Assembly: GCA_947179485.1 (NCBI GenBank)
Contig: OX359249.1
Coordinates: forward strand, 47,567,415 to 47,631,414
Length of the DNA: 64,000 nt
Origin: Allacma fusca
Taxonomy: Eukaryota > Arthropoda > Collembola > Symphypleona > Sminthuridae
Reading direction: 5' to 3'
Each line of letters starts with the position of its first letter. The stretch's first letter is position 1. The notes beneath the pieces are model-generated. The model did not search any database. It saw only the letters and a list, made by a program, of their open reading frames with translations, and had not been told where the DNA came from. Position numbers and translations under genes: made by a program. Of this stretch, positions 12,701-25,900 are shown one piece after another.

Positions 12701-15700
12701 AATTTTTAAACATCTTCCGTTTTTGAATTTAATAAAATTTACGTAGCACGTTGTTAGGGTAAAAGTGGATAGGAGAAAAGATGCGCCAGGAGAAGATCAG
12801 GATGCTTTATTAGGTTTATAATGTTGAGGTCTGAGGTGACAGGTGGATTCCCCCGTAGATTCTGGATTTCTATTGAACAATCAACATTACGGAATGAGTA
12901 CTAACATAGAGGTTTGAAATGGCTGTGAACGAAGGAAATGAGGTTCGTTATTAGAAAAACTTGGCTGTCTCTCTCCTATATTGTATGTATATGTATGACC
13001 AATCGTGTAATTATTATTGTTCCCAGAGTTAGTCCGTGTTGTTCACTTTTCGTTCAAAATTACAGTCGTCATTTGTGTTTCATCGGAGAAATTAGTTGGA
13101 TCATGGTATGATGGACACAATTTTGTAGTTTGACAGGGCTATTGACTTGCGTCGACTTTTTGGTAGATTCCATTTCAGTACTATGCTCTTGCAGTGGGAA
13201 ACACAGTGAAGAAGGACGTTCAATGATGTATAAAATGAGTGTTGCGAATTTTTCAGCGTGACGTTGGCAAGAGAGACGTAGGGAATGCAACCAGTGCAAG
13301 TAGTTTTTCGTATGGACTTTTACACTCTCATGTGCGTCTACTGAAATGATTTATACGTACTTGTGTATTTAGGTACATATATATAACCTGTGTACAGGAG
13401 TTTTTCCTGGCTCTGTCTCTCTGGTGGATGTTCTCTTGGTTTACTCTCGATATTGTATACTTTTGTAGACGTTCCATTATGTATGAGTTTCTTCTCTCTG
13501 ACTCTTGCTCGGCTAATGCTGAGGCTGAGGCTGGCTTGCCATACGAATGGTACTGTTGCTACAATAAGTACTAGTGGTCTGCTGGATCAAGAGAGATAAA
13601 ATATGTAGGTACGTTTTAGATGTTTACGTATAGTATGGAGTACTGCTGAGACGTGTTCGTGTTCCGTATGCGCTTGAGAACCTCATCCGACTAGGTACAT
13701 ACGGGGATGGCGCGTTTTTACTGTTGTTGTAGTTTTTTCAGTTGAGCTTCCAGTTTAGCATTTAATCGTACATGTATACTATCTACTGCGTCGGAATCAT
13801 ACTTACGTTATGCCTTTTTCATCGTGACGGCCGATTGACTTTCATATGTATGTACGAAACAATTTCATAATAATCGATCGTAATTGCATAGATCTGCAAG
13901 CAGACTTAAATTTTGTGAAAGAATCCAGGACCAGGGAGACACAGTTTTCTATAAGTTTCCTGGGACGTAGCGTGACGTGTATAGGACAAGGCGTGTGTTC
14001 GTTTTTGGAGTGAGAAGTCAATCAGTGAGAGAACTCTCGCGATGAGGAAAATTTGTTTCTCGTTTTCCAACTATATATGTCTCACTTGTGTGGAACTTAG
14101 TCTTGTATTATTGATCCTCCTCTGGTTTTATAGATGTGGAATGTGTGTACGTCAACAATTTTGTTGCTGTATTTTAATTGGGCTACAAAAGTACTTACGA
14201 TCTGTATGGTTCTCGAGGAGAATTACCTCGCTTGTTGCTGTTTTGTTGGTGTTTTTGTTCATAAAATCTTCAAAGTGTGTATAGGTACAGATACGTATGT
14301 AAATAATTACTTGTATCTCCACTAATCTCAATGCGGTGTGTCGTATGTACATAATGTAATTTTGGATATACAATTATTTCCTATACGGATACATACATCG
14401 TAGAAGTGGCGTGTACATATATGTATATTAACTCAGTACATAGAAGCTTTTCAGTATTACAGAGTAAGTTCGAACCCAGCATATATACAGGTATATAGCC
14501 TGGGTATGATAATGACTTTGACCGTGGTGCTCACTACTCACACTCACAGATAGTGAAAGTATTTACACATCTCTAGAAGGTCCCCTTTTGCAAAATATTG
14601 AGATGTAGATGTAGGTACCCTTGATTTTCTGTTTTTCTATGCGCACATGGAGGAAAGGTATTTCAACGAAGGAGATCAGTACTTAAAACCGTAGGCAATG
14701 GGCATGGCATATGTATTTAGGTTTTAGCTGTGCCTAAGTGATTCGGTCCTAGTTAATTCTGGCAGAGCTAATGTAATATATGTACGTATGTATGTAGTGT
14801 ATATATAAATCCAAGGATAGGCATGGAACGTGTACTTTGGAACTCTTGTACGTACGTAGTATGTACGCGCAGTGGTTTTAGGGAAGATGCACCAGTACAT
14901 CTACAGGATGGATATGGAGACTGTTTTACGTTACCGTATAAAGTGAAATCTATCTGAAGATGTATCGTAGTATGGTAGATATAGATGTACATTCTCTAGC
15001 TAACAATAAGAGCATGGTTTGTATAGGCATGATGTTCAAATTTAAGTACACTACACACTATGTCTCTCAGTGTTGGTACGTTGTACAGAACAGAATGTTT
15101 CGTAATGCTTTACTACATGTAAAACATGTAGGATGAAAGGGTTGGTAATATTAGATGGTTGCTGGTATTCTGTGCAGTACATATAATTATCTAGGTATGT
15201 AACTGTTTGCGAAGAGGTACCAATGAGTGTCTGTGTAAAGTAGAAATTTTTTGAGGAAATTATAGTGCATTTTAGTTCTATAGTTATTTGCACTGTGTGT
15301 ATGTGTACTTCTACTACTATGTGCTACAGGAAGGAGAAGCACTGGCTTTAGCTTCAGCTACGTCTTGATGTTGCTTCCCTTGCTTGCTTCTCTGACTGAG
15401 TGAGTTCGAAAACTCGCAAGTTTCGAACCGAATGTGCGAGTATGAACTGACTGACTGAGTTGTTCGAAGTAGTATAGGATAAGTATTTGAATATGTTAGG
15501 CGTGTTTCTCTCCCTTTCGCTCTCTCTCTCTCGTTCTCTCTAAAGTTTTAGTTGACAGTCTCGGGTTTCGTTTATGCCTTGGTATAGAGATGATTTTCTA
15601 AACTGCTCAAATGCTATAGAATGCACAGGGAGTCCGTGTGAGTACATGTTCATGCTCGTCGTCATGTATGTCTTCGAGTGTATACGGGCGTTTTGTAATA

Positions 15701-18700
15701 CTGCATGTGTACACTAGGCTTAAGTAGTGGAAAAGATCAGTTTGGGTTACATGCTTGGACCGAGCAAACATATGAAATGCATGGATACGGTTGTTACGGA
15801 ACAAGTTCTTATGTATTATACTATGTTAGACTGGGTTGAAGTTTTCAACTTAGGACTCGCGTACGTGGAAAGTTGTATTGTAAGAATGATTTTGTAGGGG
15901 TAGGTAGGTCGGTGTAGCGGAGGAGGCCTATGTCTGGTGTATACACCTCATTTGGTTTGTATGGGGTAGGTGGTGGTTATTTTCTCTTTGCTGCATAAAG
16001 TTATGCTTACACCCACCATTCTCTCTTTACCTTTACTTCCTATACGTAAAGGCATATACTCTGTTCCTGTGTACTCCTCTATTGATGGTGCCCATTCAGT
16101 CTCTCTCTCTCTCTCTCTCTCTCTCATTCTCTTTCACTGTATGCATATAAGTAGGTTTTATAGGAGACCTAGCATGGTTGCGAATGGCGTTCCCTGTTTC
16201 TATCCTTGGGGAGAAGGAGTCCCCGAACTGTTCAAAGTTTGTGTCCTCTTTTCCTCAACTTGAAGCACTTCTCTCTCTCTCTCTCTCTCTTGCTCTCGCT
16301 ACCTCTGTCTATACCTACATATGCATACGAATACATAGTGGAGTCGTCCAGGGCCTCATGGTATTAGGGAGTATATAAAAGAGGCCCCGAAGATTTGTAC
16401 GAGTTGCAGTACATATTTTTTTTTATCTCCACATGTACACTATTGTATGTGCACTTGTTTCTTTCTGTCTATGTACATCCACGCAACTCTAAAGCCAGGG
16501 CTAGTAAATCTACTTTGGCTGTACATTTGCTGTTGAAATTTTTTGGAAGAATGCGTTGGTTTGCGGAGTAGCATTCGAATTTATGTGTGTGGAACTCCGT
16601 GTGTATGTATGTATATGAATTTATGTTTATGTGTAAACCTGTGTGTGTGTGTGTGTGTGTGTGTTCGGATTAAGGATTTAGAAATTTTGGGAAAGAAAAA
16701 TTAAGATATTTTCTTTTCTAGAATCATTCTTGTTCCTTGGGAGTTGTAATGTGGTCATATGGTAGAGAAATATGTTGCGCCTTTTTACATTATAAGGATT
16801 CATTTCTGTCTCGTGTAATGATATTGATACCGGTATCCATAGTCACAGAAAAGGGGACGTTTCGGAGAGAAGCACACATTTGGTACTTACAGTGTATGTG
16901 CTGGATTCGGTGGGGGGTGCTTGTATATGGTAAGCATACAGAAATGTATTATATGGGATGACATGACTCTGTCTGTACTATACTCTATATATCTGTATAT
17001 ATATATAATTATATATATAGAGAGAGAGATATGTGACTAAAGTAATGGCCATACTTTGTGGAGGGAAGCACCATGTAGACAACAGGGAATAAACATGTAT
17101 GGACGGAGTAGTAAGTAGAAACTGGTATGCATGTATACTCCGGGCTTTTCCACATAAGAGAAAGTATTATTTGAGCACATCTGGGTGTGTATGTAGATGT
17201 GTATTATATATAAGGACATTTGGAGTGAGGTGTGTACACGGAGTATTGGCGGGTAAGCTTGGAGTTTACTCCGTGAAAGTTCCTGCATGCATAAGTTTCT
17301 GTGAATTTTATACAATAGCTAGGTACGGGCTTACACCTGAGGGGACGTATTTTCTCTGCTAGCTCTTTGTTTACGCCGGGTCTTCTACAACGGGCAATTT
17401 CACACATAATTATAGAAATGGTTACCCGGAGTAACCCATGGGCTTACCTGTTCTGTATATGTCGATGCAATTATATGTTTCAGCATCAGTGATGTCACCT
17501 TTTCTCTGGATGTGACAGTAGTACTAGGCCTCAGAAAGGCACTCTATATATGAGTCGTTTTAGAATAATTGTGCATAAATTATAAGGTGACTTATCCGAA
17601 TTTCGTCACTCCTGTAGTATGTACAAATGTATGTACAGAGAGGTTGCGGTTGAATTCATGGTTCGATGGGTGGAACGCACTTGTTATATACAATGTGATT
17701 GAGATTATTGATAAACTGTCGATGCCATTCTTACATAAGTGGAGCAGTTTTGAGGAGTCGGGGTAATGTATATCTATCGATACGTATCTATCTGTCCACA
17801 CGTTTGATATATATATATATATATACATATATACTTACAGGTATATATCATTACACATATTCGAAATCCCTTCCATGCCATGGTAATTGAATGTGCATAT
17901 TAGAAAACTAACTAGGGTTTAAGGAATGTAGATATATTGTATGTCCATATTCCGGATGAACATTCTGTGTTTACCCTCAGCGTGTTGCGCTCATGTTGTG
18001 TAATAATAGTTACTGGTCTAATGTCCTGGAGGTCATTCGGACACTAACTACGTAACTTGTGACAATTTGAAAAACCTAAGGAGGAAAGGGCACGGAACAT
18101 GTAAAAATGTTAAATTGTACAATGCACGCACTTTTAAGACAGGTTGTTTGGGGGAAGCCAAGTCTGTTCAGGAAAATACTTTGCAGCCTCTCCTATGGGT
18201 GAGTCTAGAGTAGTGTAATATAGTACTACTGCATCATGTTATCCGATTTAATCTGATTCTGATTCATATCATAATTTGTTCTCCTCTTGTGTGTACGTCC
18301 CGATGAGATTATGGTTTTTGTCCATCCCTAATAGAACCAGTTGTTTTGGTTTGAATGAGATGAATGGATATGAGTAGGCTTCTGCACTCACACTTCTTTA
18401 TTATTTTGTTCCAGTACTCCATTGTTGACTCTTTTGTAGGAGAGATGATGTTTGAACACAGTGAGAGCTGTTACTTTTGACTTGGATCAAAACTTTTACT
18501 TTAAAAAAAAAACGTTCACGTCCTTTTGGGGCTATGTAAGACTACATTGATGGTTAACTCATACTGTTCCTTAGCCAGCCGCACTTTATTACCCTCCAGG
18601 GGATGTAAAAAGGATTTTAAGAAAAGACAAGAGAAAATGACGAAAATGTACTGTATTACAATCAGAATTTGTTGGTGCTTCCTTTGATTCGGTGTGTCCA

Positions 18701-20272
18701 GAAGATGGGGAGGGGAATGATGGTGTGGAGACTAGACCGATATTGCAGGTGGATTGCTCTTTCTCTTATATTTGTTTTCCCAGGATTTTACAGGCATTTG
18801 ATGTGTTTTGTGCGGATCCATCCACCGCTGCTGCAGTGGTATTTCTGTACATTATTGAGGATTCTCTTGGATTATTTACGTGAACTACGGTGAAAGTTGG
18901 ACTGGGTACTTGTATGCATGCATGCATGTGACATGAACCGAAAGCTACATATTTTCATTATGGATGTCAGTGGGGTTCAGAAAGGTTATGCAGAAAGTAT
19001 AGTGGAAAATTGTGTGTATGCCGTCTTAATGATCCTGATTGATTCTTGTCAGATGTCTCTCTCTCTCTCTCTCTCACTCTCTCTCTCTCTCTCTCTCTCC
19101 TCTCACTCTCTCTCTCCAGCTCCGTTTCTCTGTCTCTAGCTCTTCTTTTCCCCGTACTTTGTTCCGGCGTTTTCCCCAGCTCAGGTTTCGCCTGAAGCAC
19201 ATGTATACGAGGAAGTAATGAGGAAAAATCCGAATGCATAATAGACCGTAAATACATATATACTTGAGAGTGAAGGGAGGAAGTATTAAAGCTAAAGCTC
19301 TTAGCCCAGTACACTTTGTTAATGAGACACTCTACTAGTCTTGAGCGAAACAAACGTACATGACGCAAGAGAAATTCTGCAAGTGTCCCTCCTTCCAGAT
19401 ATAAATATATATAGGTATATATATACCTTCATAAAATCCACAAATCATTTTAATAGTCTTTTCTCTGTAAGAATACTTTGTATTGTTGATAAATTATTGT
19501 CCTTGTAAAAGATTCAGTGTTACTCCGTGTTTGGCTTCTGTTCACCTGGTTCCGGATTCCGGATTCATTGAAACGTGTGTACTGTATGTTGTTTTGATGG
19601 AATTATGATTTGGTAAATAATTAATGATTAAATGGTTTGGAATTAAGTATGTTGAAAGGTGGGATTTGTATCACAGAAAACTAAAGATATCAGCAGGCTG
19701 CATCCTGATGATGAGAAGTAAAATAAGATATTTATTTTCGGATGCTCTTCTGTGTAATGATTGATAGGGAATCATATCTCCTCTATTCTTAATTTGATAA
19801 TTTTAAAATCCATGTGTGTGTGTACCTGTCATTAGTATTGAAAATCTAGACCACGAAATAAAACAGAAGTTTCAGGAAAAGTGTAGTTAGCAAAATTTTG
19901 GTGCTTAAACTTATGTACAAGTTGACAATGTGATGGAAAAGTTTTCCTTCTTGAAACTTACCTTTACTGATTTGCGCTGTACAAGTTGTACAAGTGAATA
20001 TAAATGTACGTATACGTTTTAGAAGTACGTATGTACATATATTTATAGATACATAGCAAGGTTATCTATTTGTAGGTTCATGGCTGCTTTTTGACGGAAT
20101 TATTAGTAAGTACGTATATGTTGTAGGTGTGCGCATGTATCCTTATATGTGCATGTATAATTATATCTGTTGGGATAGCAGATCGATGCTTGCTCGCGTA
20201 CGAGTGTGCTACGACATATGTATTCAGTCGTATGATGTATACATAGTTATATAAGTATGCGTCTATATGTAA

Positions 20273-20338
<66 letters not shown>

Positions 20339-21465
20339 CGCTCTCTCTCTCTCTCTCACGTAGTATAGTACGTGTGTATACATATATAAATCTATGTATA
20401 TAAATATAAAGGCACATACTTGTAGATGTGCGGACACATAGATACTCATGCATACGTCTATGGATACATTTATTTACAGCCCCTCTAAATATGTAGTAGA
20501 AGAATCGCGGATTCCCGGCTTGAAAATACCTAAAGCTATGAACATTTACATATGTTTTGTATAATTATGCCTGTACTAAAGTGCAAATAAACACGTTCAT
20601 CTCTTTCTTATGGGGATTCTTGCTAAAGATATGTGTAAATTCATGCGTGGTACAACAGAAAATGTTCACTTACATTATGAACAGTAAGGGAAAAGAGATG
20701 CAATTACAGAGCGACTGTATGTTTGAGAGAGAGAGACAGAGAGAGAGAGAGAGGGAAGAGACTGAGAGAGAGAGAGAGAGAAGAGCAAAGCGGGGAAAAG
20801 GGTAAAGGTAGCTAGAGCTATAGCTGATGATGATGATGCTGATGATGATGACGACGATGAGTGTAGTGGTTGTATTGTAGGAATTTAATGTTAAAAGCTG
20901 AAGAAGTGCAAGTGTGTAGTATTTTGTGTTTAAGAATAAAGAAGAAGTCGAAAAAAAACATAAAATAGTAATGTTGAAGAGGAAAGAGAAATATAAGCAA
21001 AGGAGTGGTTGGGACTACTAGGACACGAAACGAGAGAACTGTATCTTTGACTCTTCTATCTCGTTCTGTCGTCTAGCATGAAATGAAGAAAAGAACTGAG
21101 TAGGAAAATTTTCGTAACTCTCGATGTAGTCCCTGTGAAAAATCGATATGCGGCCTCCCCACGCCCGCTCGCTCCCAGAATTGGCTGAGGGAAACACAAT
21201 GCCGAGGAAAATATACACGAAGGAAGGCTAGGAAAGAGGGAGAGACTCTCTGGTACACATACAAGCACACACACACACAAGCTTGTGTGCTTCCCCATTC
21301 GGGGTTCTCTCTCACTTTCGTAGTCTGAAGTAAGATTTTCTTCTAGGGGCTCAAATCAAACAGATCATTTTCGTATAGGGTGCGAACATTTTTCGGGAAA
21401 GGTTTTTCTTAAGGGCCAAAAAATTTGTGAGTAGAGCAGAGAAAAAGACGCAGAGTTAAGAGAGA

Positions 21466-21524
<59 letters not shown>

Positions 21525-22884
21525 CAAATAGATAGAAGACTAACTATGAGTGTAAGAGAATAGAATAGTACAGAATAAAAAGAGGAACAAACGAGTCTGG
21601 TTATTTGATGTTTGTATTGACTCTCGCCTTGTCCAAGGACCTTTTACTGGTGATTGTAGTACTATGTCCTTTATTTATTGTTGACTTGGAAAAGTATACC
21701 TGTTCGTTCACATAGAGCGTCAAAGTAGGGAACTTTGAGTACAGATATCTAATAATGATGAGAAATGTGTGTGGCGTAAATTAGAAAATCCTGTGTTGGG
21801 GAAATCTCTAGAAATCGACTGGGGTAATGTAGGTAACTCGACTACTTCACCAAAGGACCATTGTTGCAGTTGTTGTAGGAGTATCTGGTAGGTGCAGAGC
21901 CCATACGGAGAGTTATATTAACATGTGTAGTCAAGTCGGGTTGACATGAATGCATATAATTATGAGAATACATTTTTTATGAATGAGTGGTGAGGTGGGT
22001 AGGTTTTTTTTTTGTTGTCTTCTTCTTCTTCTGCTTCTCTTAGTTGGATTTAGTAGAATGCGTTCCCTCAATTATGACCAATTAAGATGGTAGCTGTAGA
22101 TATAGGAAATACTGTTCGGTACAAGGTGTAGGCTGTCGATTATTCATGTAGCCCTACGTGTGTAAGGACTACCTACTAGATGCTATGTGGATGTAAATCC
22201 CTGAGAGTGTATCAGGAGGAAGCAGAAGTTTACGTGGCTTTAGTTCTGTTCCTTTTGTTCTCAAGATTGATAAGACAAGAAGAGATGCAGTTGGCTTAAA
22301 ACATGATCCACCACAGAACTGTTCTACAAGGGGGAAACAAACGGGAGTGCAAATAAAGCCTTGTGTTGTTGTTGATGACAGTAGTCGTAGTAGTAGTCGT
22401 AGTAGCGTGTAATAGTAGTCGTAGTACAGTAGTAGTAGTCGTAGTATAAGTAGCGGATATTACATTGCCAATAATTGGGTCCCTTCCTAGGATTAAAGGG
22501 TTAAGGTATAGGTTAACGCGTAAAAGTCGGTAGATTCTTTGCATTTAGTATCAATCAGCTCAAACGGTAGCTCAAATAGTGCTCTAATTATTAGACTAAT
22601 TTTGTCTCTAGTGATTATCCGAAGTATGGTACTCTGGCACCTCCTTGGATTTCTGTGTACCTACCACCCACCACCTATTTTGTTTTATATCATGTAGTTT
22701 ATTTATGTAATGAGAGGGAGTTCTGTATGATTTCATTATGGAAACCAGTAAAATTACATTCCATTCATTGTTCCTTCTCTGTGTACATTGGTCCCATTCA
22801 TCTGTGGACAATTAGCAAACTTTTAGAAGAACTTCGGACTGGACATGTAAAGCTCCATGTATGTATGTATAGGTATGTGTATGT

Positions 22885-22933
<49 letters not shown>

Positions 22934-25900
22934 ACTGGGATTGGATGTGATTCTCTCACTTCTCACCACTACTCTTACAACAAGTGATACCTCAATTTCT
23001 TCCTCCCTTTCTTTCTATTCTACACGGGGCACTTTGTATTCGGGACCAATAATGTAAGAATGTAATGGATGGAACGCTTGTGGTTTTGTTATAAAAGCAA
23101 GGTGGAGGTTCCTTTACTCTCCCATACATATGTCCAGTGCGGATACATACTTATATCCTGGTAAACATGGGAGCGGAATTTGTGCGTGTACACTGTCAAC
23201 TATGATAGTATTTATTTACCTGTAGTAAATACTTGTGCATAGATTACTACTAAATACTGGAGTTTTAGACCTCACGTGTGTTTGTCTCGTGAATGAGAAG
23301 TTATCACTGGGAGTCCGGACTTTAATAAGGAAATTGGGTATTTGATGTTGTTTTTGATGTTCAAATTAGAGTAGAGCTTTTTCAAGAAGAGCAAACAAAT
23401 TGAAGGAATAGACAAACTCTATGAAATGACGGGAGTAGTAGGAATATTCTGACTTGTGTCATTGGAGAAACCTCTGTCATTTTTTGGCAGTGGCAGAGTA
23501 GTGGTGCTCTGGGTGGGGTGGAATGAGTGCCAAGGAAAGTCTTTAAAAAATACACAAGTCCACATGGAATACAGTGTAATAACCTGTGTGGAAGATAATT
23601 ATGTAATAATAAACTACCAATCTCTGTAAGTATCATTTAATGGGACAGTTTCGTTAGAGGTGTGTATTAATAGAAATTGTGGTAAAGTTTAATATTATGT
23701 TCTCTCTCTCTCTCTCTCCCTCTCTTTGCCTGTGCCTCTTTCGAATTAATCTTATTGTTCGCGGGGCAACATGAATGAATCCTGTAAATTATAACTCTGT
23801 GGTTGTGGCTCTTGTTACAAGGGCAACATTCACAGTCATGCTGTCAATCCAGTAAACTCAAAATGGTTTTATGCCTTTTACACCTCAGTAAACAAGGATC
23901 TCTCTCACGCTGCTACTGTATCTCATTCCATAAGACGTTGCGGCTTCTTAAATGGGAGTATTTACTGGCTCAGGGAGGGTTACTACTTTGTTTAGTAGTA
24001 GAGTGTCATGGTTAAATATGTCTGTCGTTAAATAGTAATTATTAAACCTGCGTGATTACATGTCCCGACGTAGTGACTATGGTAGGGGAAGGGGTCACTC
24101 GTGGTCAGTGCTATGAGACATTTAGATGTAATTATAAATGTATAGTGCGATTTAATTATGAATTACGGCAGTGTTCGTAGACTCTGAAATTATTTTCGGG
24201 TGCAGTATGGGCTAATTTGGGCGAGTCAGTTTACCCAAGCAGGTCAAAATAAGCTCTGGAGAATCACCTCTCAATTTATTGTCTTTAGAATCTTTAGAAT
24301 TTGTTATTTCAAGGAAGAGAAATCCGTTACCTAATTTGGAGCGTTCCGTGGGAGCTCAGAGTTAGACCTTACTTTTTAAGTAAATTCTAAACGGAGAGGG
24401 ATTGGGGCACTATGCAATGGGTTGGGAGTGTAAAAAGCATCCATAAAATTGCTCCTCCACTGTCTTAAGTAAACGGAAAAAGTGGTAAAAGGCATGCGTT
24501 TCCTTCTACAATGCATTGGTCGTCGTAGGAATACTTATAGCAAATCCAGAAATCATTTCACTGCTTAAGAAAAAAAAATGGTTTCGAAACCCTGATACTT
24601 TAATTGTAGTTGGTATCTTAGCCTACTTTATTTTAGTCAATTATTATTCGTCTTCCAATGAAGGAACTCAGTGCTCAGGATGGTTCCACATTTAAGCGTA
24701 GCAATGTTCAGTACAGGTAACAAAAGCTAATCTGTTCCGTGCATAAGGGGGTTTTAAAATCCATAAATTTTTTTGTTAGTTTCGATGATTGATTCCTGAA
24801 TTGAGGAATGAAATACGTGTGCCATTTTATGAAGGAAATTACCCAACACAGTGTTTATAGAATCGATGAGCTTGTGTCATGCTTCTAGTTTTAGTTTCAA
24901 TCATAATTATTATTATTGATGAGGATTATTATTTCTTACGGTAGAATCAAATATTTTTGAGGTTTGTATTTTATCTCTAGTCTTTTGGATTGTTTCCCCC
25001 CTTCCCCTGAAGTCTATTACAGAGTAATTGGAATTTTGTCAAAACCGAGTCTGTCATTTGGGTCAATTTAATAGTTAGTATCACTGGTCCGTCGTAGTAA
25101 TTAAAAGAATTTCGAAATGCTAATGATGGAAGCATTTGAACCGGGAATTAATTGCTTAGAATGAGATAATGAGATAATTGGCATCCCTTGTCCTTGCTTT
25201 GATGGGGAAACAAACGATTTAGAAATTGGGTCATCTCGTCTATTGAACTCTCATCCTTTTATAGATGGAAGGAAATAATTGAACTATTATTGTATTGTAT
25301 CGTCATTGAGAGTAGGAAGTATTTAAATAACTCTTGTAAACGAAGTTCTTCATTTCATGAATTGAATCATTTATTATTTCTTACTTAAGTACAAAAAGGC
25401 TGGTCTCCTCCCCTCTCCCATAGAGCCTTGAGGATATAATAGTACGTATGTAATTGGAAACTCAACCATGAGTGTAATTAATAAGCCAATTTTTTAAAGA
25501 TCAGGATTTTTACATATTATGTTTACGTATAATAATAATTGATGTGTATTGATTCTAATATCAACTGCATGATTAATATTTCTTGAGATAACTCTGATAT
25601 TTTTACCTTTGTCAGTGACTCTGAATTCTATTCCAAAGTTTTGTAACCGACTTGATAAAATATAAATTATTTGAATCAAGAAATGATATTTTATAGGAGA
25701 TGGAACGATGTACTTATATGTATTTATTCTAGAGGGGGTTCTGTTGTATTACATTCCTCCGATATTATTTATCGAACTTCCATGCATTATATGAGTATCC
25801 ATTATTAAATAAAAGTAGTCTCTTCTTCCAACCTCAGAGAATAGATTGCACTTTTCCCCTAGTTTTTGGTAGTCAAAACGGAATGTGAAGTGACCTTGAA

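Noticed and set aside
14465-14490. GTTCGAACCC resembling a tRNA T-loop or B box
   Set aside because: No pairing T-stem, A box or acceptor stem around it.
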